Below, one piece after another: positions 12,155 through 22,766 of a stretch of 64,000 nt of DNA (its first letter is position 1; every line of letters begins with the position of its first letter). Below the pieces are notes generated by a model that saw nothing but the letters and a program-made list of their open reading frames with translations, was not told the origin of the DNA and did not search any database. Source of the DNA: Thelonectria olida (Eukaryota; Ascomycota; Sordariomycetes; Hypocreales; Nectriaceae); assembly GCA_020736575.1 (NCBI GenBank), contig JAGPYM010000013.1:496001-560000 (forward strand), given 5' to 3'. Position numbers and translations under genes: made by a program.

Positions 12155-13455
12155 TTATAGAAGGTCATCGGTGCCACTGGCAACGCTCTGCTCAATGGCC
12201 ATGACGATAGAACGCTCCGAGAAGACGGGGCCTTGGCCGTCGCAGCGGGCACAGTGTTTGAGTCGGTCGCTCACATCGCCAACATCAACAAGACCCTTCT
12301 TAAAGAGATCGTGGTTGATGATGAAGTCCCAAGTGGCGCCGGCTGCAAGGAGACGCTCACCATCATCCGCCGTGACAATGCGGTGGGATGGAGTCTTGTT
12401 GGAGTGGTTCTGAAGAACATTGGAGTAGAACTCCGTCGAGTTGAACCGCATAAAGCCGCTGGCATGGTCGGAGGAGATAGAGTTTTTATGCATACCACCG
12501 ACCTGGGAGGTGGCTCGCAGGATCTCATTCTCGGTAGACATCTTCTGAAGGTCTCGCTTAAGCCGCTCGTTCTCGACCGAAGCTTGCTGCTGGGCTTGCT
12601 CTAGATCGGCAAGCTTGGTCTCGAGATCCTTGACATGCTTTTCCTTTCTTTCGCGGAAGGCTCGTTGACTGTATCAGTATGTTAGCAAGATGTAGGAAAA
12701 GGTTGAGCTGCCAAATCTAGACATGTCCATGACCTGACTACCAACAACATCATTCAGGACATTGGTCTCTATTGAATAAGTGCAGGCCGACAAGGTCCGG
12801 CGAGTCCGAGAGGCGGAGGGAGACGTACGCGGCACGGTTCTGGGCCTTTCGTCGGGACTGGGCAGGTGTGAGGTTGTCGTCCTCCTCGCTGGTCCCACGG
12901 GCAACGGCCCCATCCTCGGAGTTACCATCAGAGCCCATCATGGGCTGCATCGCGTTCGAGAGGCTGCCATTGCCCTGCTGCTGCTGCTGCTGTTGGGCCT
13001 GTTGGATTGCAAAGACGTTCTGGCCTGGAGGAGTCGGAGGACCGGGGAAAGTGGAGGGCTGAGGAGGGTTGGCGTTAAAGCCTTGATTGTAGTCGAAGGC
13101 GAACTGATCGTTGGACGTCGGCAGGGTGTCAAAATTCTCCTAAGAAACACACAGCAAGCGTCAGTACAACGGGGGAACAGCCCATTGTTATACAGCTGGG
13201 CGGATGTAGGTGCGGACTTTGGGGTAGCTGGCGTCTGGTGGTGCTTGATATTGTAATGCTCAGGTAAGGAGCGCTAAGGCAGGGCTGCACGCTGGGAGTG
13301 GGGGAAAGCTGGGAATTTTGACATCAACGTACCGGCGGGGAAGTAGTGAAATCGTCCGAGGCGGCGGAGTGCGAGTGAGAGGGCGTCAGAGGAGGGATTG
13401 GCATAAACTGGTAGGGCTGAGTGCCAGGGAAGTTGTATTGGCCGGTGAAATCCAT
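12155..13455 (-). CDS. Yap/Pap1-type bZIP transcription factor
   Basis: This is a nuclear basic-leucine-zipper regulator of the fungal AP-1-like group. Exons on the minus strand are 13455-13333, 13139-12829 and 12668-12155, with introns of 193 and 160 nt; the product is 315 residues. The basic region spans the second intron and carries the Yap signature N-x2-AQ-x2-FR (NRAAQRAFR, residues 142-150), followed by a heptad zipper. A polyglutamine run of seven precedes it at about residues 89-95. The C-terminal half has a conserved Trp/Cys-containing module (AGATWDFIINHDLF, then HCARCDGQGPVF) that resembles regulatory C-termini of Fcr3/Yap3-like and KapC-like factors. I cannot decide between those names. 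The frame is open upstream to 13887, but MDFTGQYNFPG at 13455 is the family-like start. Confidence 0.88.
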
Positions 13456-13737
13456 GGTGAAAGGGTGGAACGGTGAGGAGGAGCAGCACGACGGGAGGTG
13501 AGGCAAGCAAAGGGCGGAAGCTGGGCCTTTATGAGGGGACAGCAAAGAGGGAATAAAATAGTGATAGTGGTTGATCCACAGTGCACTCCCGGGAATAAGA
13601 GCTAAGGCAAGCTGCTGAACCGAAGCGTCGGAAAGGGGTGTTGATGGATATTCGTAGGTAAGATGGAGGAAGAGCAGTTGGGCAATGTTTGAGGTGGATA
13701 TCAGGAAGAGTCTCTGCCGGCGAAGACGGCGAGACGA

Positions 13738-13758
13738 GGGAAGGGAAGGGAAGGGAAG
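13738..13758 (-). repeat. GGGAA short tandem repeat
   Basis: Four consecutive GGGAA units lie on the + strand, in the probable leader of the bZIP gene. In the transcript this reads as a TTCCC pyrimidine run. Confidence 0.7.
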
Positions 13759-16700
13759 TGGAAGGTGCGTTGGAGTGAGATTGAGAGTGGCTTGAGCTTG
13801 AGGGGCAGGAGCGAGATGGGGTAAGACAAGCTGAGCAGTGAGCGTGAGCAGGGAGGGCAGGTGGAACGTTGGGGTCGCACTTGGCAAGCCGAAGTCTCAG
13901 GTCTTGTATTTGAGCGCGAGGCAGGGGCGATTGGGCGAGCACAGAGGAGGTTGTGAAGCGGCAACGTGCGTTTTGGCTCTCGGAGCCAGCGGCAGCGAGA
14001 GGCAAGGCCAAGAGAAGGGGAAGGGAAGGAAGTGCCGGTGCTAGGTACCTAGGTTGCTGCGCGTGAAGCAAAGCCTTAACTATTACAGGCGGCGACGACG
14101 GTGGGAGGGGCAAGGGGGAAAGGATGGAAGGCGCGTGCGTCTGGTATTTGGAACGCCTCCGTAGTTTGGTGGCGATAGAGTTGTAGTTTTGATGATTTTG
14201 AGGCCGTTTTATTTCCCAGATTGGAAATAGGTTTTGATCCAGATCGGATTTCGATATCGAAAGTCCCTTTGGAGCACCCAACGAGGAGGCAACAAAGAAA
14301 GATGGTGTTAATAATTCTCCGTCAAAGAGGAATGACTAACAAGGTCAAACAGCATGTGAGACCCAAGGTAGCGACTGGGGAAACGTCCAAAGAACTAGAA
14401 AACGAAAACGTTCAAAAACGAGAGACGGTTCTATTCGCAACAGAGAGGGGAAATAGCAGATACTTATTAACACCAACGTCGGTCACAGCCACGACACCAC
14501 ATGCGAGCGAGGCACAAATCATAGATACAGCAACTTCTCTTCGCCTTCTGCCCAAACATGTCAAAGTCACTAGACTGTGACCTGTATGGGAATGGTGTCA
14601 AAAATGGGGTCTCTTGCTCCTCTAGCTGATCTGACAGTTTGGCGAGGAATGGATGGAAAGTACACTCCATACAGCCCGGGTAGACCAAAGCAAAAACGGT
14701 TTCTCGTCAACAAGAAAGGCCAATATCATCACACACGCCCCCCTCCGAGTCTCCAACATGCCTATGGTTTGGGAAATCCAAGATGCAGCAACCCACTTCT
14801 TCCCTATACATTTTACCCATCAACATCCTAGTGATCGACTGCATTGCTACTCTAGATACCAGGCATCAAGCCACGTCCTTGCCAAGACGTGGGACAGGAA
14901 ATGCGAGCCCAGACCGAACCGAACAAATAATGCAGGAGCAAATGCACGAGGAGGTAGCCGACGAAATCTTCGTGCTGTCCATCCCGAGCTGGAGTTCAAC
15001 CGCCCCGTATCCATGTCTTGCTTCCTTGTTGCACACCTATGTGCCAGGGAGGCACCTTGACCGAGTTTCCAGCTCGTGCTTAGGCTTAAGCCCAGGCTCA
15101 GGACCAGGACTGGGAACCTTTTTTAGGTGACATTTCTTGACTCAAGTTTCCTTGACTTGACAAGGCCCCCTCCCCAGCTCATCCCATCAAACAACTCCTA
15201 AAGAAGAGTCACAGCCTCTGGCTAGTTCTATAGCCGGTAGCCCTACTAGGAAGGATCTAGCGGGCTTTATGGGCTCTCCTGGGTACGAGTCGTCATGTAT
15301 TTCTCCTACTCCTGCTGCTTCATCTCCAAGTCTCTTTCGCTTCCCCTCCTTTTCTCGGCAATGGAGAGCACGCTGCAGGGAGCTTGAGTGGGGGCCGCGC
15401 GCGAGCACGCACTGCACAGTGGCACCTCGACCTCAAGGTGGGAGCTATCAGGGAAGTTCTCGGGAAGAATAGTAGTTGCCTGAGTCGAACTCACCTAAAG
15501 GACTGTACGGGGTGGGCAATATCATCTTGGCTGTCGGTGAACATGCATGCCCACTCGGCAAGTGACATGTCTTGAAACCTCTAAAAGAAAAAGAACGGAG
15601 TGGAAACGAACGAAAAGCTCATATGGATTCATGACCTCACTTTCCATGGTGCTCCCGAGCTTGATGCCATGTGGACAAATGCCGCCTAGGATCAAGCTGA
15701 ATGCAGACTTGCGGCTACCACACCCTCCGCCTGTCCGTCTTCATCAAAATCCCGAGAAATGAACTCATGGTTGAGGAGAAGCCTGGTGTAGTTGCTTTTG
15801 CGGCGCCGGCACTCTACCCTTGACGCGGATATTGCACGGGGCAAAGAGCCCATCAATCATGAGGCTATCGAACTTTGTGCGCATCCTCGGCTCTGTGAAA
15901 TTGGAGGAAGTAGAGACACATGATAATGCTCTTCATGGAAGAAGCAAAAAAAAAAACGCCGAATGGCAAATTTGGGGGCAGAAAGTTGAGGACAATGGCT
16001 GGTGATGAGGCTGCATCAGCCTAAGAAGCCCACTTGGGCGGCGAGCACAGCAGCCACTGAGATGACGAACAGATGATCAGCCTTTTCGGCCCTTTCTTCG
16101 TCCCGCACCGGGGAAGGATGCCTAGCAGATTGCTAGCACCAGCGAGACATGTCACTCAGCATCCGAATGGGTGGGATATGGGGAGGGGTTTGAGGGGCAC
16201 TAGTTGACGACGTGCCCAGAGCCTCTTGGGCAGGGGGACGGAGGGAAACCTTAAAAAGTCGATGCCCCAGTTGAACATGGGCAATGGCAACGGTGAAGAC
16301 TGAGACGAAAGATAACTAGGGAGTCATGGGAGTGACGGCCCTGATGGGAGAGGCCGGGGGAGGGGGGTAAGATGAAGAGGGGAATAATGAGGTCGAGGCG
16401 TGTGTGTGGATGATAGGCATCGGTCAACTCGTCACAATTCCAAATCTTTTCCTTGATCGTTCCATTTTCAGATTCATGCTAGGTTGAAAACAGTTTAATG
16501 CATTAGGAGATGGGGGCGTCAGGCAGGGGGTTTGGCTGGCTGATAACTACGAATACATTGACAACGAAAACGCATACATAAGTAGGTAGGTAGGCAGCTA
16601 CTCTTACCTACAGTAGGCTAGGAACCTGATTTGGCCCCCGAATGACCATGACATGACAACTGCAGCGGGCAGGAGGGAAGAGGAGCTTCCAGCAGTTTGG

Positions 16701-17611
16701 TAAGGTACCTCAGGAAGAAAGGAGCTCGGCGAACTTGTGAACAGATTCGTTACTAGGAACATGGCTTGATGGATGGCTGGAACCTTGCTGATAGCTCGGA
16801 GAATGACGAAGAAAAAGGAAAGAGGATTAAGCTGCTGTTTCTAGTAATGAGGTTTCGACAGAACCAGTCCAAGCACTTTGTTGGATAATACGAATTGGGA
16901 TGTGTGGTGAAGCACCTCGTGAAGGGTGGGGAAGGGGCGGGTGAGGCGGGTTTTAGCTACAGATTCGCATCCAAATTCCCATCCATCCAAGCTCGAACGG
17001 CTGCCCCGCCTCAGTCCCCTGTTTATCTCTTCTCTTCACTTCACTGCACTTCTTGGGGGTGTTGCGAGTTGTCGCCCAGGTTGCGGTTGAGACGTATTTT
17101 TATTCCGGTGTTTCAATTAATATCAGCAAAATGCACCAAGGGTCTTTGCATGCTCCATTCGACGGGTAGTTCCTCCCTTATGTTTGTTCTGTGTCTCTCT
17201 TGCTGCAAGTCCCTCTCCTTCGCTCCTTCCGTGGTTTGCACTGGGTTGTCGTTGCTTCAACCCCAAACTCCACGCGCCCAGCTGTCCACATTCCCATCAT
17301 TCTCCTCAGAAATAAACCACCGTCTTGTTGATCACCCGCCCATCGCGCAAATCACGCCTGTCACCGGCCTTTCACCCCAGCTTCCTCCTCGAAAAGGCGG
17401 TCGTCGGGCCCAGACCCCATGCCAAGCACAGATGGAGCATCGATGGACCCATCAGTGCCCCTGGCCAGGTCCCTTTCACGTTTTGCAACCACCAACATTC
17501 CGAATTCATTGCTGCTGAATCTGGCCTCGATACCCCTCCCCCTGGTCACATCATCTCTTCTCCATGACAGGGCAGATCCATTTATCCAGCACCCATGTTC
17601 AACAGAGGAAG

Positions 17612-17852
17612 ATGGGGAAGAAAATCGGCGTTCCTTTCTCGAGAAAAATCTACGGCGAAATGATTGACTTGGTAAGTACACACCACTGCGATCCAACAAG
17701 ATACGCCCCATGACTACACGCCATCCATGTGGATTGGAGTCACTAATACGTAGTAGCTCACGGCGCATCCGTAGGGCAACAAAACGTCCATCTCATGGAT
17801 GAAGGATCGACGAAGTAGCCTGCAGGACCCTCCATGCCTATGCCTGCCCTGA
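17612..17852 (+). other. Possible short spliced ORF, 45 residues
   Basis: A short frame begins ATG at 17612 (MGKKIGVPFSRKIYGEMIDL) and meets a perfect donor GTAAGT at 17672. An acceptor CCGTAG at 17774, with a branch-like CACTAAT upstream, would continue in frame as GNKTSISWMKDRRSSLQD to a stop at 17852. The pyrimidine-rich sequence before it resembles a promoter. I know no family for this peptide, and it could equally be part of a non-coding RNA or chance. Confidence 0.2.
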
Positions 17853-18116
17853 CCCCTAACAAGTCAAGTCGAGAATGCCATCGCGGCAAGTTCCGTCTTG
17901 GATCCTTCTGCAGCCTATTTCCCGTTTTGTCAATTTTCACCTCTTCCATGTCGACATGTCCGGGTATCTGCTTCCAGACACCGGCTCAACCAAGCCGTGG
18001 CTGCAACGGCCGCATCCTTCGTCTGTTCAGTACTCCCGCGTCCCGCCCGTCCGTATCGCTCGGCTTCCCTGGATGAGAGAAATTTCTGCATACAGTGTTA
18101 CCAAGGCACTGATCTG

Positions 18117-18141
18117 TTTTTTTTTTTTTTTTTTTTTTTTT
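18117..18141 (+). repeat. Poly-T tract of 25 bases
   Basis: An uninterrupted run of T in otherwise mixed sequence, with no gene near it. It may be a nucleosome-excluding tract or the complement of an old poly(A) insertion. No target-site duplication was obvious. Confidence 0.8.
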
Positions 18142-19020
18142 GGTTCCTAGGTGTGCACCCGGTTCCAGGGTCGTGGGTGGCGATTAGACATTGCGGGCGT
18201 CTCCTCTCGCCTCCCCCACACGTCACTTACACTGGTTCCCGTTTGACGGCTAATAAGTTGCCCATCTCAGTCAACACGTGCAAACCACTGCCCAAGGACA
18301 GCAGAGATAAACTATTAACCAGAAGGAGCATTTCCTCCCAAATATTCTTCAACTTTCATTTTCCGCTCCAATCCGATATCAATCGCTTACAGATCTCCCA
18401 CATCAACTTCCCGAAGCGTCTTACGGTCCTCCTACACCTCTGTCTCCTCCCCACTCGCCCGTCATCGGCAAACATGGAAATATTAAAAGGGCTCCATGTC
18501 CATCCGCGCTTCTGCTCGGTCGGCCGCCCGCTCAGCCTCACAACCGCAAAACCCCAGGGTCCCTGCGGCCCTACGGCCCTTCAAACACGAAAACTCCCTA
18601 CCTCACCATGCCCAACGCAGCTTGGGTACAGCCAGATCGCTTGGGGGCCAGCAAACGGCTGGAAAGGGCAATGAATCAACGGGCCATCGAGGATCGTATG
18701 TAGGTAGGGTTCTTCGACTGACTACGAAGTACCTGTCCGCATTACTGTGTGTGCATGCCTTAGTTTCGCCAGGCGTTCTGTTGAGCTGTCTGGTCTCCTC
18801 ACAAGCTCCAACGGCGCTCAACAAGGGGACAGACACTCCCCGAGGACTCGAGGACTCGGGGAGAGAAGACCGACAATTGCCTAAGGACGGGTACATGCTC
18901 CGAATCCCAAAAGGAATCCATATTGGCTCGAGATTGCCAAGACGCCCGGCCGAAGAAGCACCTTATTTCGAGGCACTTTTACCAGACAGAATCTCCAGTT
19001 CGGTCGAGCAAGGCGAGACT

Positions 19021-19060
19021 AGGCAAAGCCAGGCAAAGCAAGGCAAGGCAAAGCAAGCAG
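19021..19060 (+). repeat. Degenerate AGGCAAAGC repeat
   Basis: Units of AGGCAAAGC and AAGGCAAGGCAAAGC repeat over 40 bases. It is simple-sequence DNA with no attached gene. Confidence 0.6.
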
Positions 19061-20160
19061 ACGCATTATGCAGTGCAGTGAGATGCAAGGTAGCAACTGA
19101 TTTGCAAGCCACTAACTCATCCTCCAACCTACGTACCGACTTAATTCAAATTGCTGTATGTACGGTCCGTACGATACGTCGAGATGGCGCCCATCTGAGC
19201 GAAATGACGCTGCTCGCACATCATGAAACCAAGGCCTAACTAGATGCTCCTCTATCATGTCTACTCGCTTGTTTTTACCCATCTTGCACTTCGCCTACGC
19301 CCGCGCCGCAAAGTTTCTTGTACCGACCAAGATAACTGATTCCTTTCGACCAAATATCACCGAGCGTGGACCTTGTAGCCCAAATCCAACTTTTCTCCTC
19401 TCCCCTCTCTCCCCGGCCGGCCCGCTAAACGTCGTCAGGCTGCACCGCCGAGACAAGCCGCCTTCGTGAGTCCCCACCGGGCGTTCGGTACTCGCATTTC
19501 ATATCCCACTCGACTGCCGACGTCGCTGACTTATTCTTCTCTTCTTCTCTTCCTCCTCCCTGTATTCGTAACTGTGCGACCCTGTCTTTTCCGGGCCCTT
19601 TGCTTCCATACCCTGGTGGCTTGCACCCACACTAACCAGGGGTTCATTCTCATGGATCTTCACGGGCTGCTTCGGGATGAATCCCAAGGGCCCTCCATGG
19701 GGATCCATCCTCGTAAACTGCGAAACGGGATCCCACAAAGCACACAAAACGGCGCTGTAGATCAACATCATTCACAAGGTCCCTTGCCCCCCCGGCTCTA
19801 GATGACTGTGGCTGGCTCCAACTGACCTTGAACTGAGGCTCTTAACGCCCGCCATCCTGCGGCTATCTGAAAACGACGATATTATAAGCGTCATAGTACA
19901 TGCACCAGTGTCTGGGGCGTCTGGATCCCCTAATGTATCAATCATGTGCTTCCTAGGTATGCTTCATAGATCTTTCGACTCTATTGTCCAATGTACACAC
20001 TCCGTACAAGCTCCAAAATATGGTCTCTCGACCTAACACACCAATCCTTCGAGCCCGTGTACTTCGTACTTCTTTTATCCCATGGAACTCTTAACGAGTC
20101 TACATACGCACACACCCTCTTCTTTTCTAGCTTCCTTCCTTCCTCTTTCATTTCAGCCCG

Positions 20161-21912
20161 TTAAGGGAGCAGTCTCTTGGGTGTACGAAGGTAGTAACTC
20201 GCAAGGTGAACGCTTGGCAGGTTCAGGTACCAAGCCACAACACGGTCAAGGCCAATACCATCACCACCGTGAGGCGGAACACCTGCACTGCGGAAAATGT
20301 CCACATAATATTTGATGCCAGGGCTGGCGGGGTCGACGTCCTTCTTGCGGATCCGCGCTTCCAGCACATCAGGCACGTGGATCAGAGAGAATCTCCTGTC
20401 CCCGCATGAAGAAGTCGTATGCGTTGGTCACCTTGGGTTAGGGTCCTCCATTGCGTAGAATGATCGAGCGCTTTCCGGGAATTTGTCCAGTACATAAAAG
20501 TCGGTGTTGTACTTTTCTCGGACCAGCGCGCCAAGCGCCTTCTCCTGAGGTGTCGATATATCTTCGTCATCTGATACGTTGCGGTACTCCTCGGGTCCTT
20601 CAGCTCAGAGTAGAGCCTGGCCTTCGGCAAAGGTCACACGGACCTCCTTGCCGGCCTCTGGAAGAAGGAACTCCTCTGAATGATACACGGTGCGGACGAG
20701 AGCGACCTGCTCGGCACACCTCTCCTGGGTGCCACGGAAGATGTACAGGAGGACACATTCAAGCATATGCATAACCTCGTGGTAGTCGTCCTCGATTTCA
20801 TCTCAAGATCGAGACCGGTGAACTATGCAGAGGTTAGTCATGGCTGTCTTATTTACGCTCTCGATTTGATTCCAGAAGAGAAAGTTTCATACCTCAGTCA
20901 TATGTCTGGGAGTGTTGGAGTTCTCTGCTCGGAACACAGGTCCGATACAGAAGACGCGTTTGCGACCGCCAGCAATTTCAATTTGCTTATAGACTTGGGG
21001 GGATTGCGCCAAGTACGCCTATTCCTCGAAGCAGGGCAACCCGAAGACGTTGGAGCCACCTTCAGAGGCGGCATTGATCAAGCAAGATGCTTCGAACTGA
21101 ACGAACTTCCGGGCCTCGAGATATTCCGAGAAGAGCTTACGAACAGTCATACGGACATCGGCAATAACTTGCTGGACGGGGGCTCGCTTGTGCATAACGG
21201 GGTTGTTGAGATGAGTGGCCATACTGGCACCTGGCACGTTGTCGACGGAGAGGTTCTCGACACCCTCGGCGATCTCCTTGGCATCACTAGCATACTCATC
21301 GTCAAGGTTGGTAACGGCCTTGTCGGAAACAGCGAGACCCATGCCGAGAACCTCAGGATCAGCGGCAGTACAGTAGCACTTGGTAATGTGAAGCTCGTAG
21401 TCGGATACACGAATGCTCTTGGCGGGCTCAAGGGGCTTCTCGACCTTGGCCTCAACCAGGACGTAACTCTCAAGGTTCAAAGCACCAATCCACTTGACCA
21501 TCTGCTTGGAAACGGGCTTGCCTTCGGCGCTGGCAGCAACGACACCTTGGATAGCCTGTTTGCGCTCCTCACGGAGCTCAACAAAGGCCATCTTGGCTCC
21601 CTGCATACGGGAATTCTGGATCCAGGCACGAACCTTGATTGTCTTGCCTAGGTGGTCATTACCAATGTCCTTGAGCGCAACTCGCTCAGCTTCGACCTTG
21701 ATGGTGTGGTGGTCATCGCCGTAGTTGTCCATTGCCAGACCCTCGGTGTTGCCAGCAGCAGCCTTGGCGGCGGCCTGCTTAGCCTGTTGCTCAGCAGCAC
21801 GGCGAGCCTTCTCTGCCTCCTTCTTAGCCTTGGCCTTGGCCTTCTTGAGGGCCTTATTGGAGGGGCGGCGTCGGTAGGAGTGTCAGCTATGTTGAAACAA
21901 AAACTCGACCAT
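20161..21912 (-). pseudogene. DPS1: Decayed cytosolic aspartyl-tRNA synthetase
   Basis: The intact enzyme is a class IIb synthetase that charges tRNA-Asp in the cytosol. Most of a full-length copy is readable on the minus strand: a Lys/Ala-rich N-terminal extension, the OB-fold anticodon domain (VRAWIQNSRMQGAKMAFVEL), motif 2 ([19 protein letters not shown]), and motif 3 with the C-terminus (GIGLDRVVAW, then RTPKRLLP). It is broken many times. The first intron has shrunk to about 22 nt after the ATG at 21912. One base is lost near 21860, one near 20797 and one near 20433. In-frame stops stand at 21021-21019 (TAG) and 20607-20605 (TGA). About 11 bases are lost near 20380, removing the expected SGGQR substrate loop. 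One internal intron (20892-20823) is still intact, so this is a genomic copy and not a retrocopy. No single splicing pattern rescues it. Confidence 0.88.
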
Positions 21913-22766
21913 CGAGGAGGATAGAGAGAGTGGTGGGGGAGGAGGGTTGTCGGAGTCGTTCGAAACCCAAGCGAACAGCTAGAAAAAAAATAATAAGCAC
22001 ACCAGCGAGCAACGGGACCGGAGAAGAATCAGGCGGCACAGGCGAGGTGACTCTTAAAAGTGTGCTTGTAGTTACGAGGTTGCAAACCCATGGCAGGGTT
22101 CTAGGTTGGCTGAGGTGTTGCTTGTGGCCGCACCTGCCCCGCCAAAGCAGGTGAGTTGCCCACCAGCGTCGTGGTGGGATTCAGACAAGGTACTTGCTTG
22201 ATGGTGTCGGATGCCCTGAATCGTCAGGTACCAGCCACGTCTGAACAAGGGTTCCTCAAATCTCGAGACTTTTTGCTATTATCACCTCACATACGAATGC
22301 AGCCTTTCCCCCCCGTCATGAAATTCGCCGCGTTTCGCATGCTGGGTCTAACAAGATTAACCATGATTGATTACTACCTGCATCATGCACAAGGCAGAGA
22401 GTTCTTCTCCTATAAGTTCATCTAAAGCGAGTCTCCCCAATGCAAAGGAACCCAGGGGTCCCTATTCCGGTCCTGGGCGAACGCGCCCATATGCAAATCC
22501 TCCTCCGACCTTGCTCCCTCGCTTCGTCTCACCAGTACCCCCCTGAACGCCGGTAAATTAAAAAAAAACCCGGATGATATGATATGCAAACCGAAAGTGT
22601 ACGAATTAATGTCCCCTCCGACCTCGCCCTTTGAGCAGAGTCACCATTATCACGGTACTTCTTGCCTCCAGTCTTCGCCTGCACGACCTGGGTATCAATG
22701 CCAACAACGTCACCCATTCTCTTTCGAGAATTAGGAAGAGAAACGGAAACTACTAGGCCAAGGTCT
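21913..22766. other. Intergenic between KOG1 and the synthetase pseudogene
   Basis: About 850 bases hold the KOG1 3' region and the former promoter of the synthetase copy. No gene or structured RNA is recognisable. Confidence 0.5.

Larger units (their letters stand above)
13456..20160. other. Long region without a recognised gene
   Basis: These 6.7 kb lie upstream of the bZIP gene and downstream of the aspartyl-tRNA synthetase pseudogene. The first 800 bases are probably the bZIP leader and promoter. About 16,980-17,600 is pyrimidine-rich and resembles a fungal promoter or leader on the + strand, ending at a short possible spliced frame (17612-17852). The larger open frames (for example 16895-17518 and 17898-18674 on +) have random, Ser/Pro/Cys-rich composition and I do not accept them. 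Simple repeats are listed separately. No transposase or reverse transcriptase remnant was recognised. Confidence 0.5.

Noticed and set aside
13456..13887. N-terminal extension of the bZIP protein in the same open frame
   Set aside because: The extra 144 codons look like translated leader (Pro/Leu/Ser strings); the ATG at 13455 gives the family-like start.
13529..14281. 250-codon minus-strand frame upstream of the bZIP gene
   Set aside because: Ser/Pro/Leu-rich random composition in a pyrimidine-rich leader; no family resemblance.
15470..15560. tRNA-like T arm (TGAG-TCGAA-CTCA)
   Set aside because: No acceptor, D or anticodon stems can be built on either strand; it is only a short hairpin.
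16895..17518. 207-codon frame in the gene-free stretch
   Set aside because: Cys/Ser/Pro-rich, consistent with a pyrimidine-rich promoter read in one frame; no recognisable domain.
17898..18674. 258-codon frame across the poly-T tract
   Set aside because: It includes a Phe string from T25 and otherwise random composition; no domain.
20161..21912. Explaining the aspartyl-tRNA synthetase lesions as unrecognised introns or sequencing errors
   Set aside because: Stops and shifts fall inside conserved blocks, one deletion removes catalytic-loop codons, and neighbouring long exons carry no errors.
20161..21912. RIP (repeat-induced point mutation) as the cause of decay
   Set aside because: The readable changes are mostly indels and mixed substitutions, not the dense CpA to TpA transitions of RIP.
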